Shown one piece after another: positions 13,131 to 24,497 of a stretch of 64,000 bases of DNA (within the stretch, counting starts at the first letter, position 1; every line of letters begins with the position of its first letter). Made by a program: the position numbers and the translations under genes. Under the pieces are notes generated by a model. The model worked only from the letters and a program-made list of their open reading frames with translations. It was not told the DNA's origin and searched no databases. Source of the DNA: Xiphydria camelus (Eukaryota > Arthropoda > Insecta > Hymenoptera > Xiphydriidae); assembly GCA_963678675.1 (NCBI GenBank), contig OY783192.1, forward strand, positions 1,002,001-1,066,000, given 5' to 3'.

Positions 13131-13432
13131 TATAAAAGTTATTTGCTTTAGTGAGAGAAAGAGAACTGTGTATGTTTTATTTTTCTTTTAGTAGACGTCT
13201 TCAAGGCTATTTTAAGATCGTTTTTTCTTTAAATGGAAAACAAATGAAGAAATAAAAAAACGTGCAGACAATAGTTGTGTCTTTTTACGTGTAGATTAAG
13301 AATTTATTTAAAAAATATAGACTTCCATTTAAAGAAAAACTGTCAACTTTAAAATGACCTCGAAAATGTCTACTAAATGAAAAACAAAACATACAGTTCA
13401 CTTTCCCCCCTCTAAAGCAAATAACTTTTTAA
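13131..13432. mobile_element. 300-bp long-arm foldback MITE
   Basis: Inverted arms of about 105 bp start with AAAGTTATTTGCTTTAG at both ends. They continue through ACTGT.TATGTTTT, TTTAGTAGAC and TTTTTCTTTAAATGGA, separated by a spacer of roughly 95 bp. TA-rich ends are compatible with a TA duplication. No protein is encoded. The arms differ at scattered sites, so this is not a recent insertion. Confidence 0.82.
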
Positions 13433-15004
13433 AAAATAACCGTGCAGCCTTATTATAATTCAAAGTCGTAATTTTTTAACAGGAATTTCAAATCTCTCGC
13501 TCAGTTTGTATTAGAAACGATTCAATTTTCATCTGGTTTCGATAGTACGCAACTTCTAAAAAAATAGAAATACGCCACACACACACAGTCCCAAATCGCC
13601 ACCCTTTCCTTCGCAGAAAGAAAATGAAGAATGTCGAAGTGGAAAGTACTAGAAAACTTGCGCGGGAAAAGTCGCACACTAATACTTCTTCGGAATAAAG
13701 GGTTGCGAAAATGCATGGATTTTGCGAGCAGCTGTCAAACCTCCCAAGAAGGGAATATGTACGTGCAACGTATCAAGACGCCGGGGGTGAAACACAGTTG
13801 CGAGCGGTTCAAATTAGTTTATAATGCTTGCGAGACAGTGGTCGGGGTTGCGAGGAGTTGGGGTGGGAACGGTGCAGACACGGAAAGAGAGAGACGGTAG
13901 GGACTGGCGGAGGAAACCTGCAGTACAATTCTGTGCTCGTAAGGCCGGACTATAAATAATGAACTCCGTTCTCCGAGCCCAGATCCCGCACGGGGCAAAC
14001 GCGACCGGGTAAGCTTCCAGTTTGTATCATCGCTGTGCCGGACAGTGGTGCTCAAATCGCTCGGTTCCTCGTTAGGAACTTCTTATCGGGTGGACACGCT
14101 ATATTCCCGCGGCGTGGAAAAGTAAAGTTTCGTAATTAAATAATGTTCAGTCGTTCGCCTGACGTTTCATCGCGATGACCTTTGCCGGGTCGCGGGTAAA
14201 TGAAAATCGTACGAAATACTATGAAGAAATTCACGCCTCACAAAAAAAAACATGCAGAAAAATAGACATTTACCTTTTATTTAATTATTTCATCTACCTT
14301 TTACATACTCGTTATTTTCTCTATAAAACTGACTTTCCCGTGCCCCAAGAAATTCAAAGATATCTCGAAGACATTTGGCCACGTAGGTATATCTAGAAAT
14401 GTTTTGTTTTCATCGTACGAGACGCTGTTATTCCGCGTACGTTTACTGCAACCGGGGGATGAATCTATTATATCACTACGCGCGATACTTGCGTGTACGT
14501 ATACGCAGCGAAGTGCTGTGGTTTGCAAGTCGTACACTCCCACGCCTGACGGAAGGAGAAACTATGCTTCATTGTCAGACGCGTCATGTGCGAGGAGAAT
14601 CGGGATAAGAATTGCCGGCACAATAGATACATCTCTCGTAACAATAGGTATACGCGTATCTCCCTACAGCGTATGCATTCGTATGAGTGGATTGATACGA
14701 GACGAGAGCGAGGACCGAAGCGATATATATTTTTCGAGATATGGAATAGACCAAGGCGAATCGGTTTATTCCACGATTTAAGAAATATATACGGAAAACA
14801 AAGGATTTTTTGCAGTCTTAGCAAAACTAGGTTTTGCTGAGAACTCTTTGCTATCATGACAAAAGTATTATATCCGTGGCAGCAAAATGTACGTTCAATA
14901 ATGGCAAATGTAATTGCAGTTACAGTGAAATATTTGTTGATAAAAATATTTCCTATCCCAACAGATAAATATTTTTACTATTATTCGACATGACTTTTGT
15001 CGCC
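13433..15004. other. Gene-free, increasingly AT-rich stretch
   Basis: A short CA repeat is present near 13574-13587. A compact hairpin (TAGCAAAAC/GTTTTGCTGA) lies at about 14818-14842 and an imperfect inverted AAATATTT-rich pair at about 14930-14982. No gene is supported. Confidence 0.5.
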
Positions 15005-15148
15005 ATACATAATATTAAAAAATTATTTGAGTTTATCAAATATTTTCTTGCATGAATTCATCTTGGAATTACGAGTACATGTTTTGATTGAAAAAAAAAA
15101 ATAAAAAAATCACAGATTTCGCTCGGGGATTTCATTTCGATGTCGGGG

Positions 15149-15808
15149 ACATTGAAAATGATACGAAAAATATATAAATGATATTGTTACTAACTATGTA
15201 TTACAATGCAAAAAAGATATATAATCATATATAATAGCATATTGTATATTTACCGCGATATTGCAAAGTAATTTTTTTTGTTTTACGCATCCATGAACAG
15301 AAAATATATAAACTATTACAATATCCTACATTGGGGTGGCACATCAGATTATGTTAGTTTATCATGTTTTAAGAATCGTCACCAAAGATCAGCACGATAA
15401 AACATTTTCTAAGGGTCGCTCACGAATTTTGAAAATTTCAAAAACAGTGAAAAATCGATTTTTTAAAATTAATTTTATTTTTCTTTCTACTTCGAAAATA
15501 CAACATACATCTCTTATACTAATCGGATATAAAATTACTCTGTTTCATAATCCTTATTTTCTATATAACCCTCAAACTCAATATCCTCGTCGCTATCGTA
15601 AATCATGTCATTTCCCGGGGGGGGGGGGGGGGGGGGGGGGGGAGAGCTCGTTCCTCTTTTTTCGTCCCACATGGCTGCCTCACCACCCGTAGCACTACAT
15701 AGTACCATCACCCGTAACCGCTCTTAGTCTACTAGATACACACGGCCAAGAGCGCTAGAGTGGAGCACGCACGAGACCAATATACGGGAACATAAACATT
15801 TTCAATGT
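15149..15808. repeat. Putative insert bounded by a 12-bp inverted repeat
   Basis: ACATTGAAAATG at 15149-15160 and its exact complement at 15797-15808 bracket the DNA that interrupts family A. The insert carries a 26-nt G run. No coding content was recognised. The bounding repeat is short, so element status is tentative. Confidence 0.3.
15617..15642. repeat. Poly-G run, 26 nt
   Basis: Twenty-six consecutive G after TTTCCC, directly visible. The exact length may be an assembly approximation, because such runs are hard to sequence. Confidence 0.95.
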
Positions 15809-15852
15809 TAAAAACTTTTTTTTTGGCATCACCAATTATTTCTCTCAGTGTA

Positions 15853-18540
15853 GATCTATCATACGATTCGCCTCGGTTTACCCTAGTGTACGGAGGAGTA
15901 CTTAAATAAAAGTTTGGCCGACCGATGTGACCACCGCGCGAGCGAGAAACAAAATTGGATGCTACGCCGATACGTCGATCCGAAATGAGTCGCTAAAGTT
16001 ATCTCGTCCGCCCGACCCATTCCGGTACGTTCGAAACGCTAGGTGCGTGCCGGGCCGTCGCACGGCACGAAACTACCGTAATTCCGTCGCCGAGCGGACA
16101 GGGGACCGGTATACGCTCGCGCGTCCGAATCCGAAGACACCGATGTCCCTCCGAGGAGGAATTCGATTCCGTTGTACGCAACCCCGACCCACTTATCCCC
16201 GCCGTCGCCGTCTATTTACGAGCGGACTCCCCGCAATAAATCCGCCGGCCCGTTCTCCTGCGCTCGCAACAGATTTTTACGAACAATTTGTTAACAAAGC
16301 TGCGTATCGGCCAGTCCGATCTCTCGCGCGCCGCGCGGTGGAAGGCACGCTACCTAGCGCCGAACGCGTCGAGAGAAAAACAAATGAAGTCGATGGCGTG
16401 CTAACTCCTACCCGAACGCCTCCCACGCCTAGCTTCGCACCTCCGTTCACCCCGCCCGTTCCCGAGCGCCCTCCCCCGCCGCGTACCCCCGACAAGCGCC
16501 GACCCTAATATCGCGCCTCCGATCCTGCTAAATTAGAGCCATTACGGCGCTCCCGTGATTTTATACCACTGAGAACATAATTAGTCGTTTCACCGGCGGA
16601 TTCGTCGCGGCGTCTTCGCGAGGGCGGCCTCTCTCCCTCTCTTTCTCTCTCTCTCGAGGAGAGGCCAGATGTGCGAATCGATTAGGCGCACGAGGAGACG
16701 GTGCGTCGAGCGAGCTTCGCCGGTAGTCGGTGTCCCCTCCCTCTTAACGTTGCCACATCTTTCACCGACCCGTTGTCCCTCGCGAAATTGCTGAAGAAGC
16801 CCGCGCGCGCGTCGTGAGGCAGAAAAATATCGGGGGAGAGATCACCCCTCGATCGCGCGATCCGCAAACCGGATGGGGCGCGCGCGAGGTGCTCGGGAAG
16901 AAAGGAGTAAGCGAAACCCGGAGTCAATATTTGTCGTCGGTGAAACGGAATGCCACCTCCGATGGTGCGACCGAACGACGGAGAGCGATTACGAGGGTGC
17001 CGGGGCACGACTCGCAGGCGTTGCCGTTTGCCGATACCTACGGCCTCGTATTTCGGAGGAGGGGTTGCTCTTCGAGCGCGCGCGCTTCGCGCTACGGAGA
17101 ACTTCGTTATCGTCCTACGTGTGGCGACTGATTGCGAGACTATAATACTGGGTAAAGAAGATGCGCAACACGGAAGGCTTATCTAACGCGCGAAGGGCGT
17201 TTTCTAAGCCGAAGGATAAACCCCGTGCATCGTCGGATGTAGGTACCTCATTCTGGAAAGGTAGCGTAGCAACGGCGTAGCGTTACGCGTGTATGTGATC
17301 TCCCCGTATAAGCAGGAGTACACGTATAGGCATAATAAAGGTCCTGCCCTCCCTGTCGAACACGTGGTGTGTGTCTCTCGAGCTCTCAGGCTCGCTCGCG
17401 TAGATCAGGGCGTATTAACGAACGTATACCAGCTCATAAATCATGCCCGCGGTCCAATCGGGGGGGACGGATAGACCGGAGCGACCAATCGGGAAGCGGC
17501 TTCAGCGGACGTCCCTGCCGAACGAATTCACGCCCCGGAAATTACGTGTCCGACTCTAAACTCCGATGATTGATGAGCCGGCTGTCCGTGGAATAGTGTA
17601 CCGCGCTTGCTATACGACGCTACGACTTCCACTCTTCGTCTCCCTTCCGCGCTCGCTTCCGCTGAGTTTACCGCTCTCGTCTTCCGCACTTCGGCCGTGG
17701 TATACGAGAGAAAGCACAGAGGCCTATGTACGCGCTACGTGTATACCTATTATAGAATTATGTACCACTCGAGCACAGCCAATCGGCTTCTCTCGCGCTA
17801 CCCTGCGCGTAACGGGGGACGCTATAGGTACGATCGAATCACCCTCACGATCGTCGACCGCCGCGCGTCTCTCGATACCATATCGTTATGATCTTACTCT
17901 CCTCTCGGCATGGAGACCAAATTATAACGGAAGCGTTGGACGTTCAATATCGATTAGTTGTCTAGCTTCCGGCGATAATGTAGGGTGACCCTTAACTTGC
18001 CGCAGTCTGTCGGCTGATCGCACTCGGTATCTACTACTGCCGCTGGTCCGTCGCGATTACAACCGGCGGTAAGCCAGGAGTGGTAAGAATCGACGCAATT
18101 GCTCAGAGAAAAGAAATAGCAAATTGGACTAAATTAGCAGTCACGGGCGGGGAACGCTGATTTAGTTGGTTGGATTAAATAGTTTGATTATATTTATAAT
18201 GATTTGAAACTGTTTGACGAAAAAAAAGCCGTAGTCAGTTTTTCCAAATTATAAGTACAAGTAACTCTAAATTCCCATTTCCCCTCATGTGACCGTTGAT
18301 TTAGTCATATTTACTACATTTTTTTTGTTTAGTGTAGAAATCATCCTTTCTTGAGATCTTAAAGTCGCGGCACCCTCTGTCTAGACAGAAAAAAGGTCGG
18401 CAATTTATTAAATTTACATTCTCGAGTTTCGACACACGAACAAAAGCTCCAAGGAAATTGAAGCTCGAGTGTACGCAAAAAGAGAGTTCGATGGAAATAA
18501 TTTTCCCCTGGCGCGCGCGCACTGAATTCGTCGATCCCGA
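15853..18540. other. Gene-free CpG-rich stretch
   Basis: A 193-codon open frame (15927-16508, +) ends in a Pro/Arg-rich tail and has frames on the other strand of the same kind. I see no domain. A CT-rich tract lies at about 16630-16657. No other feature supported. Confidence 0.5.
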
Positions 18541-18688
18541 GATATACCGAATGTCGCACGGATAACTGATCAGGTGGGGGCCTTCTGAATTTCTTAATGA
18601 ATCAATCGAGTATCGTCCAAGCGTTGCCGAGTTCAAATTCAGAAGGCCCCCTACCTGATCGGTTTCCCATGCGACATTCGGTATATCC
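18541..18688. repeat. Foldback, 52-bp arms
   Basis: The arm GATATACCGAATGTCGCAYG...GGGGGCCTTCTGAATTT (18541-18592) is inverted at 18635-18688 with a few mismatches. A loop of about 42 nt lies between. No target duplication was recognised. It could be a degraded MITE or a hairpin-RNA locus. Confidence 0.75.
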
Positions 18689-19547
18689 CAGCACAAACGC
18701 GAGAAGAAGAATGAACTCGCCGGGGAACGCGCAGTTGTCGCGAGCATCAAAGGACCGAAATGAAAAATGTTTGATGCGTTGTTGCGGGGACAATTGTTTC
18801 ATCGGAGTCAAAGGCGAGGCCGCCTAGCGGTTACGGGCAAAGGGGAGCGATAGGGGATTTTTCCAGAATGACGAATCGAGCGAGTTAAGTTACTCTTTGG
18901 CGTAATAAAACTGCGTTTCGATCGAAAATATGGCCTTTTTAATCCCTGTAATCCGCACGCGTTCGTATTTTTGAGAGTGGGAGCGGGCTTGGCGCGAAAT
19001 ATGCGACGCGTCGGAATCCTTTTAGAGTCTGATCCACCGCTGCTCGGGTTTCGCCGCATCCTTTTCACGAGATATACCGAACAAACGTCGTAAAACGCTC
19101 GTAGATAAGAGCCGCACGTTGCCGCACGAGCGTCTCACCGCCGTTAATCTCCCGAGGTGCAACTTTCACCTCGAAGGACATCCTCGAGGAATCGGTTTAC
19201 ATAAAATGGACGCGTATTTCGGCAATCCTTTTATATACGCCCCGACCTTACTTCGGGGGCAGCGCTACTCAAAGTGGGCTCCGCCACCCGTCGAGGGGTC
19301 GCGAACTGAGGCGCTCGCGGGTGTAACGGAATAACGGGAGGGGCGGGATGAAAAATTGAATTGTTCGGAGAATAACGAAGCGGCGCGAAGGGGTTGGGAA
19401 ATGATGAAAGACCGCGGAAATTGGAATGCTCGTTTTCAGTGCCGGTGCTGAGATAGCCGCCGTGCAATCGAAGGATCCTGCCCGGCCATTCGTTCGTGGC
19501 GTTCGTAACAGGGTTTTTCTCGCGCTCACTTCCGCCCGTGGTTTTTT
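18689..19547. other. Gene-free stretch
   Basis: Mixed sequence with short chance frames; no supported gene, RNA or repeat. Confidence 0.5.
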
Positions 19548-19551
19548 TTAA

Positions 19552-19812
19552 CCCTTAACTCTCTGGTATACATACTAGGGTCACACACACTTCTGACCCC
19601 AAGCGCATTAAATCGTATGAAAATTCGTTGGTTCATGTTTGAAAATGTTCAGAATTTTTTGTTAGTTTAAGTATTTGTTTTTTTTAATCAATATAATAAT
19701 TACTTTGCTAAAAAATTTGCTTATTTATCCGAAATGTCGTTAGCGACTTTTCTTTCTCTTTATACCAGATTTAAATTGGGGTCACCTGTGACCCCATAAT
19801 ACCAGTTACGGG
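19552..19812. mobile_element. piggyBac-like MITE
   Basis: TTAA flanks both sides (19548-19551 and 19813-19816), the hallmark target duplication of piggyBac transposons. The ends are CCCTTAACTCTCTGGTAT and, inverted, CCCGTAACTGGTATTATG. Subterminal GGGTCAC and TGACCCC repeats are present on both sides. At 261 bp with no coding frame it is non-autonomous and would depend on a transposase elsewhere. Confidence 0.88.
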
Positions 19813-19816
19813 TTAA

Positions 19817-20384
19817 CGATGTCCGTTCGCCACTTTAGCGCTTTTTCGCATCACTCCTCCACACGCGACCGACGCACGCGGGTTGAGAACCGCGAGCGCC
19901 ATCGGGTGTTATCCGAGATTCTTTCAAGCACTCCGTCGATTCGCTTCTGTTGCCCGATAGGCTCGCGATACGCTCCACCGCGCACCGGTCAGGGAATCGA
20001 AGCTCTTTCCCGTATTCTATGACTATTATAGTGGCGTGGCCCGTGGGACGAGGGACTTACGAGGGGTGGGTGGGTCGCTCCCACGACACAGGTACTCTAA
20101 ATACTTTATGTCCCTTTCTCCCGGGAGGGCTACTGCGTCTTATTCCTTGAGAGGCCGGCCTCTCGACCCCGAAAAAAAATGGAATCAGTCGGGCGCGACA
20201 AATCGAATCGCGCAGCTGCCCGCGCAATGAAGCGAAGTAGTGACTGCGAATCGAGCTTGCGTTTGCTGTTGTCAACGTAATTTAGTGGGTTTCGCCAAGT
20301 TCACGATGACGATTTCGATGAAGTTTGGAGCGCGGAGCAAGTGTATCTCGAGAGAGGGAGGCATTTTCATATCGCATTTATGTA
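19817..20384. other. Gene-free stretch
   Basis: No gene or repeat recognised between the piggyBac-like element and the nested element at 20385. Confidence 0.5.
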
Positions 20385-20808
20385 CACAGAAAAAAAGAAT
20401 TAGTTGGATCTACTGAAAATTACACAATTTGATATATCTTCCTTACAACCATATGGAATGGTACGTACACTGAGAAAAAAATGTACTTGATCGAAATAAA
20501 CGTGCCTTTGGATAGTCCCAAAAGCATATTTATTTGATTTAAATGAATATTGGTTGGACGCAAATATTAGATTATTATTGAATTAATTAGATGTTACTTG
20601 AATCAAATCAATATTCATTTAAATCGAATAAATACGCTCTTGATACTATCCGAAGGCACGTTTATTTCGATCAAGTACATTTTTGTCTCAGTGTAATTGC
20701 AAGGAGGAAATAATTAATATGAAAAAAGATGAAATCGACGTAAATAAAAAATTACTCGTGACCCGTCAAATAATTTTTAGTAGATCCAACTAATTCTTTT
20801 CATCCGAG
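20385..20808. mobile_element. Outer MITE interrupted by a family B copy
   Basis: Terminal inverted repeats share AAAAGAATTAGTTGGATCTA and the following CTRAAAATTA, at 20393-20422 and 20774-20800, with TA flanking each end. The interior is split by the family B element at 20468-20693. Removing that insert leaves about 198 bp, a normal MITE size. Confidence 0.82.
20468..20693. mobile_element. MITE family B, copy 1 (nested)
   Basis: It starts TA-CACTGAGAAAAAAATGTAC and ends TGTCTCAGTG-TA. The two arms of about 85 nt are near-perfect complements (GATCGAAATAAACGTGCCTT, ATAGT, TTTGATTTAAATGAATAT). It is 226 bp, non-coding and sits inside another MITE. The second copy lies at 49999-50221 with its centre in the opposite orientation. 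Confidence 0.92.
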
Positions 20809-21838
20809 TATAAAACCATTTTATAATCTCAGTTTTCCCTGCTGTACTTTTCCAAAATTCCTGCTCGTATTTTAGAAAAATACCTCGTGTATCGGCATGT
20901 ATTACCTACACGTATCGCGACGCGCGGCACCCGCGAGCAATTCTCGATGACAATCCGCGTGGAAATACGTATTCCCCGATATATCGATTCGCGACAGAAA
21001 GCGAAGATTAAGCGCGATGCACGATTATCGAACGCGAATGAAAAAGCTTCATCACTGCGGTACAACGCGAGTTGCCAGAACGAGGAGTTCGACGTGGTGC
21101 GCGCGAATGTCGTAATCTGTAAATTGCCCGTAGAGCCGTTCGAGCGGACCGCGATCTATTTTCATTTTTATTAGCGGGGGCCGCCGCGCTCTCGGGCTCG
21201 CTCGATAAATATCGGACTGCAGTGCATGCAAATCGAGTCGATCGTGCGGCGCGATCGTTGGAATTTTAATTTTGCCAAATGCGAAATTAAATTTTCACCG
21301 CGTCCAACGGAGCTATTCGTGCGTTGCACCGCGCAGACGTGGACGCCGGTGATAAAGCTCGCTCGTCTCTCGACGGCGAAATTGCCCGGGTATCGGGCTC
21401 ATTGCGTACCTACGGGACAGTGAGCTTCTGATAGCGACGCTACGGAAAACATCTCAGCGCAACGACGAATCCCTATAAGCGCGACCATAAAAATAACAAC
21501 GTTCGATTTAAGGATCGATTGTCCCGTCGAGTATAACCGTCCGCTCTCTTTCTCTCCCTCCGAAACGCTCCCCCATCTCGACGCTACAATACCCACCGCG
21601 CCGGTAGCGCTTTTTCTCTCCCGCCATATAGGTACGCGACCTATACGCGCGATAGATACGATCCGCGCGTCGATTCGTCGTGTAAGTGCCCCTCTTACGC
21701 GGACGATACGTCGATAAGGGGCCGGGCCGCGCGGATATAATACCCGTTCTCTCTCGCCGCTCGCGCGCGGAATCATCCATCGCCGCCGAATTCGTCGGAA
21801 CGCGGGGGCGTTGTTCCGTTCCTGTTTTGAATATCGAA
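20809..21838. other. Gene-free CpG-rich stretch
   Basis: Only overlapping chance open frames were seen (up to 125 codons). No RNA or repeat supported. Confidence 0.5.
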
Positions 21839-21938
21839 TTTACGAGCCAAGTTCTCGGTGAATCTCTCTTCCTCTTTTTCTACTCGCGCGAACGCGGCAA
21901 CGAGAACGAGAACGGCGTTCCCCAACTTGGCTCGTAAA
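21839..21938. repeat. Perfect 15-bp inverted repeat, 70-nt spacer
   Basis: TTTACGAGCCAAGTT at 21839-21853 is exactly complemented at 21924-21938. The spacer is not palindromic. No target duplication or known element end was recognised. It could be the ends of a tiny element or a structural motif. Confidence 0.7.
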
Positions 21939-22930
21939 ACTTTACTCTCTCGGGCCGCTTCCGAAATGCGCGGCCCTCTCTCTCTTTTTCTCTATCTCGC
22001 ACTCCTCTCACTTTAGCCGCGTCTTAAGCCCCGCCGAGCTTCGAATCATTTCGAATTCCACGGAATCTCGCTCTAGTTCCGCGAGAAACGCGCGCGCGCG
22101 CGCCGAGACTTTCACTTTCTTTTTTCTTCGCTGGGATTTAAGCACCCCCTCCCTCCGAACTCTCGCACGATTCGCCCTTTAAGCGCTCGCGGAATCTCGT
22201 TCGGAGAGCCGCGATCTTCGCGGATAAGTATGTATATACTCACCCTCTCGAATCGAGAGGAGAGCGAAGAAGAGAAGTGGCTCGTGGGGTTGGGAGAGGG
22301 ACTGGGAGGGATTCTTCGGTATGCACCAATCTCGATTCTCGCGTCTCGAAGCCGTCGCGTCGGCGGCACTCGCTCGGTGAAGGATCCCGGTGAGAATCAA
22401 ATTTCGTTTCTCGAGAACGTCGGGGAGCGACGTTGGCGATCGAGGAACCGTGACGAGAATCGCGCCCGAGTATTCTCGGTGGAATTTGCTTTCCCGCGGG
22501 AGCGGCGAACTTTCCGGGATTACAAAACAAGTCGCTGTAGGTATATTTGCCGATCGCGCGAGCCGGATACGAGCTGCTGAGGGTTAACGTATACCGAGAA
22601 GAGAGCGGAACGCGGGACGTTGTATCCCGCAGTCGACTTCAATTATTATCTACCGCAGACCGCTGGTTGGCCGTAAAACTTGTAGTGTCGGCAGTAAAGT
22701 GGCAAAGTTACATGGCATGAAAATACGACGAAGGGAGAGAATGGGATGTCTACATTGGAAGGACTGTTGTAAGCGCATACACGTGTTGGACAAAATATCT
22801 GTAACGTGCGCTGAAATAATGATAATAACATATTAAATTACGCGCGTACTTTTTTTTTCTCGAAATTTAGCACCGATAATATGTCTGGAAACATTGCTTG
22901 AAATTTCAAGGTTTCATGAAAGATTAAGAC
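21939..22930. other. Gene-free CpG-rich stretch
   Basis: A short CG dinucleotide run lies near 22089-22103. Chance open frames only; no supported gene. Confidence 0.5.
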
Positions 22931-23461
22931 GGAGAAAAAGGATTAGTAAAAAATCATGGGGAATCTCATGAATTTTTACAGTTATCTCGCTAACAGGGTT
23001 CCTCGAGGTGAAATATTGAAGTTTTGATAGATCACGGCGTATTTTTTTACAGTTTATAATAGTGCAACTACCAGTTTACCAATCTCCCATTAATATGTAT
23101 CGGATGTTTACGGGTTTATACTGCAACGAACTGTATAAAGTACGCTGTGTCTATTGAAGAATTCAATGTTTCACCTCGAAGAGCCTTCCTTGAGAAAAAA
23201 ATGACGAAACACATCTAATTAAACGCGTTCAGTTATTCTGACAAAAATACTGGTTATGATTGAATTAAATATTTACTTATTCTAATCAAATGTATAATCA
23301 TTCTAACCCAAAAATGGTCAGTTTAACCAAACAGATGAAGGATCTACATTTTACCAGACGGTTTGGTCAGTGTCTCCAAGATTTTGTATTAAATTGACTA
23401 AATTATTTTTCTTCGTGCTGTTACTGGGGTTCACCGTAAAAATTATTAATCCTTTTTCTCC
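22931..23461. mobile_element. Long-arm foldback element split by family C
   Basis: The ends are GGAGAAAAAGGATTARTAA, inverted at 22931-22949 and 23443-23461. If the family C insert (23189-23417) is ignored, the right arm continues to mirror the left through ATTTTTACRGT, TAACAG and CTCGAGGTGAAAYATTGAA. That gives arms of roughly 140 bp. The restoration of pairing after removing the insert strongly supports nested insertion. Confidence 0.8.
23189..23417 (-). mobile_element. MITE family C, nested reverse copy
   Basis: This matches the reverse complement of the copy at 55216-55476: TTGAGAAAAAAATGACGAAAC at its left, CTCCAAGATTTTG and CTAAATTATTTTTCTTCGTG at its right. It also contains the family's internal AGTTATTCTRACC-type repeats. 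It lies inside the right arm of the element at 22931-23461. Confidence 0.8.
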
Positions 23462-24497
23462 ATGAATCTCTACGCGACGTAGCGTTCGCAGTAACTTGTA
23501 GCATTACTTTACGCGTAGTAATAACATACATATCTCTATAGAGGTACAGGAAACGTGGGCGATATACATATGTACACCGATCCATATATGTACAACCATC
23601 CAATCGCCAACTTTGGCTTGAATAATTAATCGGCCCTCGTATCTATTTTCACGTCGCACACAAAGTGGCTGAATATGGGGCGGGGCGTCGACGTCGTTTC
23701 GCAGCACCTGCGTCGCCGTGCAACGACGAGAGAGTCAGACAACTACTGCAACCCCCGGTCACTCGCGATGTCCTTTACTCAACAGTATCCGCGTGACGCA
23801 ATTACAAAGGCGAGCGGCCGCATTCTAATGGCACCCATTAACTGTCATCGTTCGCGACTAATTGTGAGAGGCTGGAAAGCGTTTCTCGGATATCATGGGT
23901 CGCACTTTCTACCGCCGTCGAAGTACTAAAGATTGGTTTTCCTTTTACGACGCTAGATGAAATTTGCATCCTTTGACGCTGGTCGAACGAGGTGCAGCTG
24001 TATCGCGAAAAGCTATAAAAAGAAAATCGAATGGAGTATTAAAACGAAGTATTTTTTAGACTTTCCTTCGACGAGATTGCGCTCCGCCACTTCGGAAGAG
24101 TACGCCGGATCGTTCACTTTTCTTTCGAAATATTTCTCAAGATTTGACCAACGCGAACAACGTGAATTTCAAATACGAAAGCTGCGTTTAATTTTCTCAC
24201 TGCGTATAGCTGCGTTTCGAAGATGCGCCCTACTTTTCAAAGTTCAAAAGATGTAAATGTTCCGTATCCCCCCGACGCCGCGGAAGCGCCGGGGAAAAGA
24301 AAATGTATGAGATAGCGAAAGAAACGAAAAGAGGGGGAGTCGAAGTGAACCGTAACCGAAGAGCATTAGATTCTGCGTAGCTTCCCAATCTCGCGGCAGA
24401 GTACAGCACGGTAGATGCGAAAATATTGATGGAGCAAAAAACAGATATACTGGATGAAAGTACCATCGAATGCTTGGAACATTTTCAAGAACCTATA
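23462..24497. other. Gene-free stretch
   Basis: No supported gene or element. Short frames on both strands are chance-like. Confidence 0.5.

Larger units (their letters stand above)
15005..15850 (-). mobile_element. MITE family A copy split by about 700 bp
   Basis: The right end is TTATTTCTCTCAGTG-TA, a family A terminus, followed inward by the expected T-rich segment. The family A interior (TTTTCTTGCATGAATTCATC...ATGTTTTGATTG) resumes only at about 15020-15100. The stretch between, about 15115-15810, has no family A match and is presumed to be inserted DNA. The left terminus could not be defined. Confidence 0.55.

Noticed and set aside
14818..14842. Short hairpin resembling a terminator
   Set aside because: The window is eukaryotic in character, so an intrinsic terminator is not meaningful; it is a chance small palindrome in AT-rich DNA.
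15927..16508. 193-codon Pro/Arg-rich frame
   Set aside because: No domain, composition matches local CG-rich DNA, and other frames overlap it.
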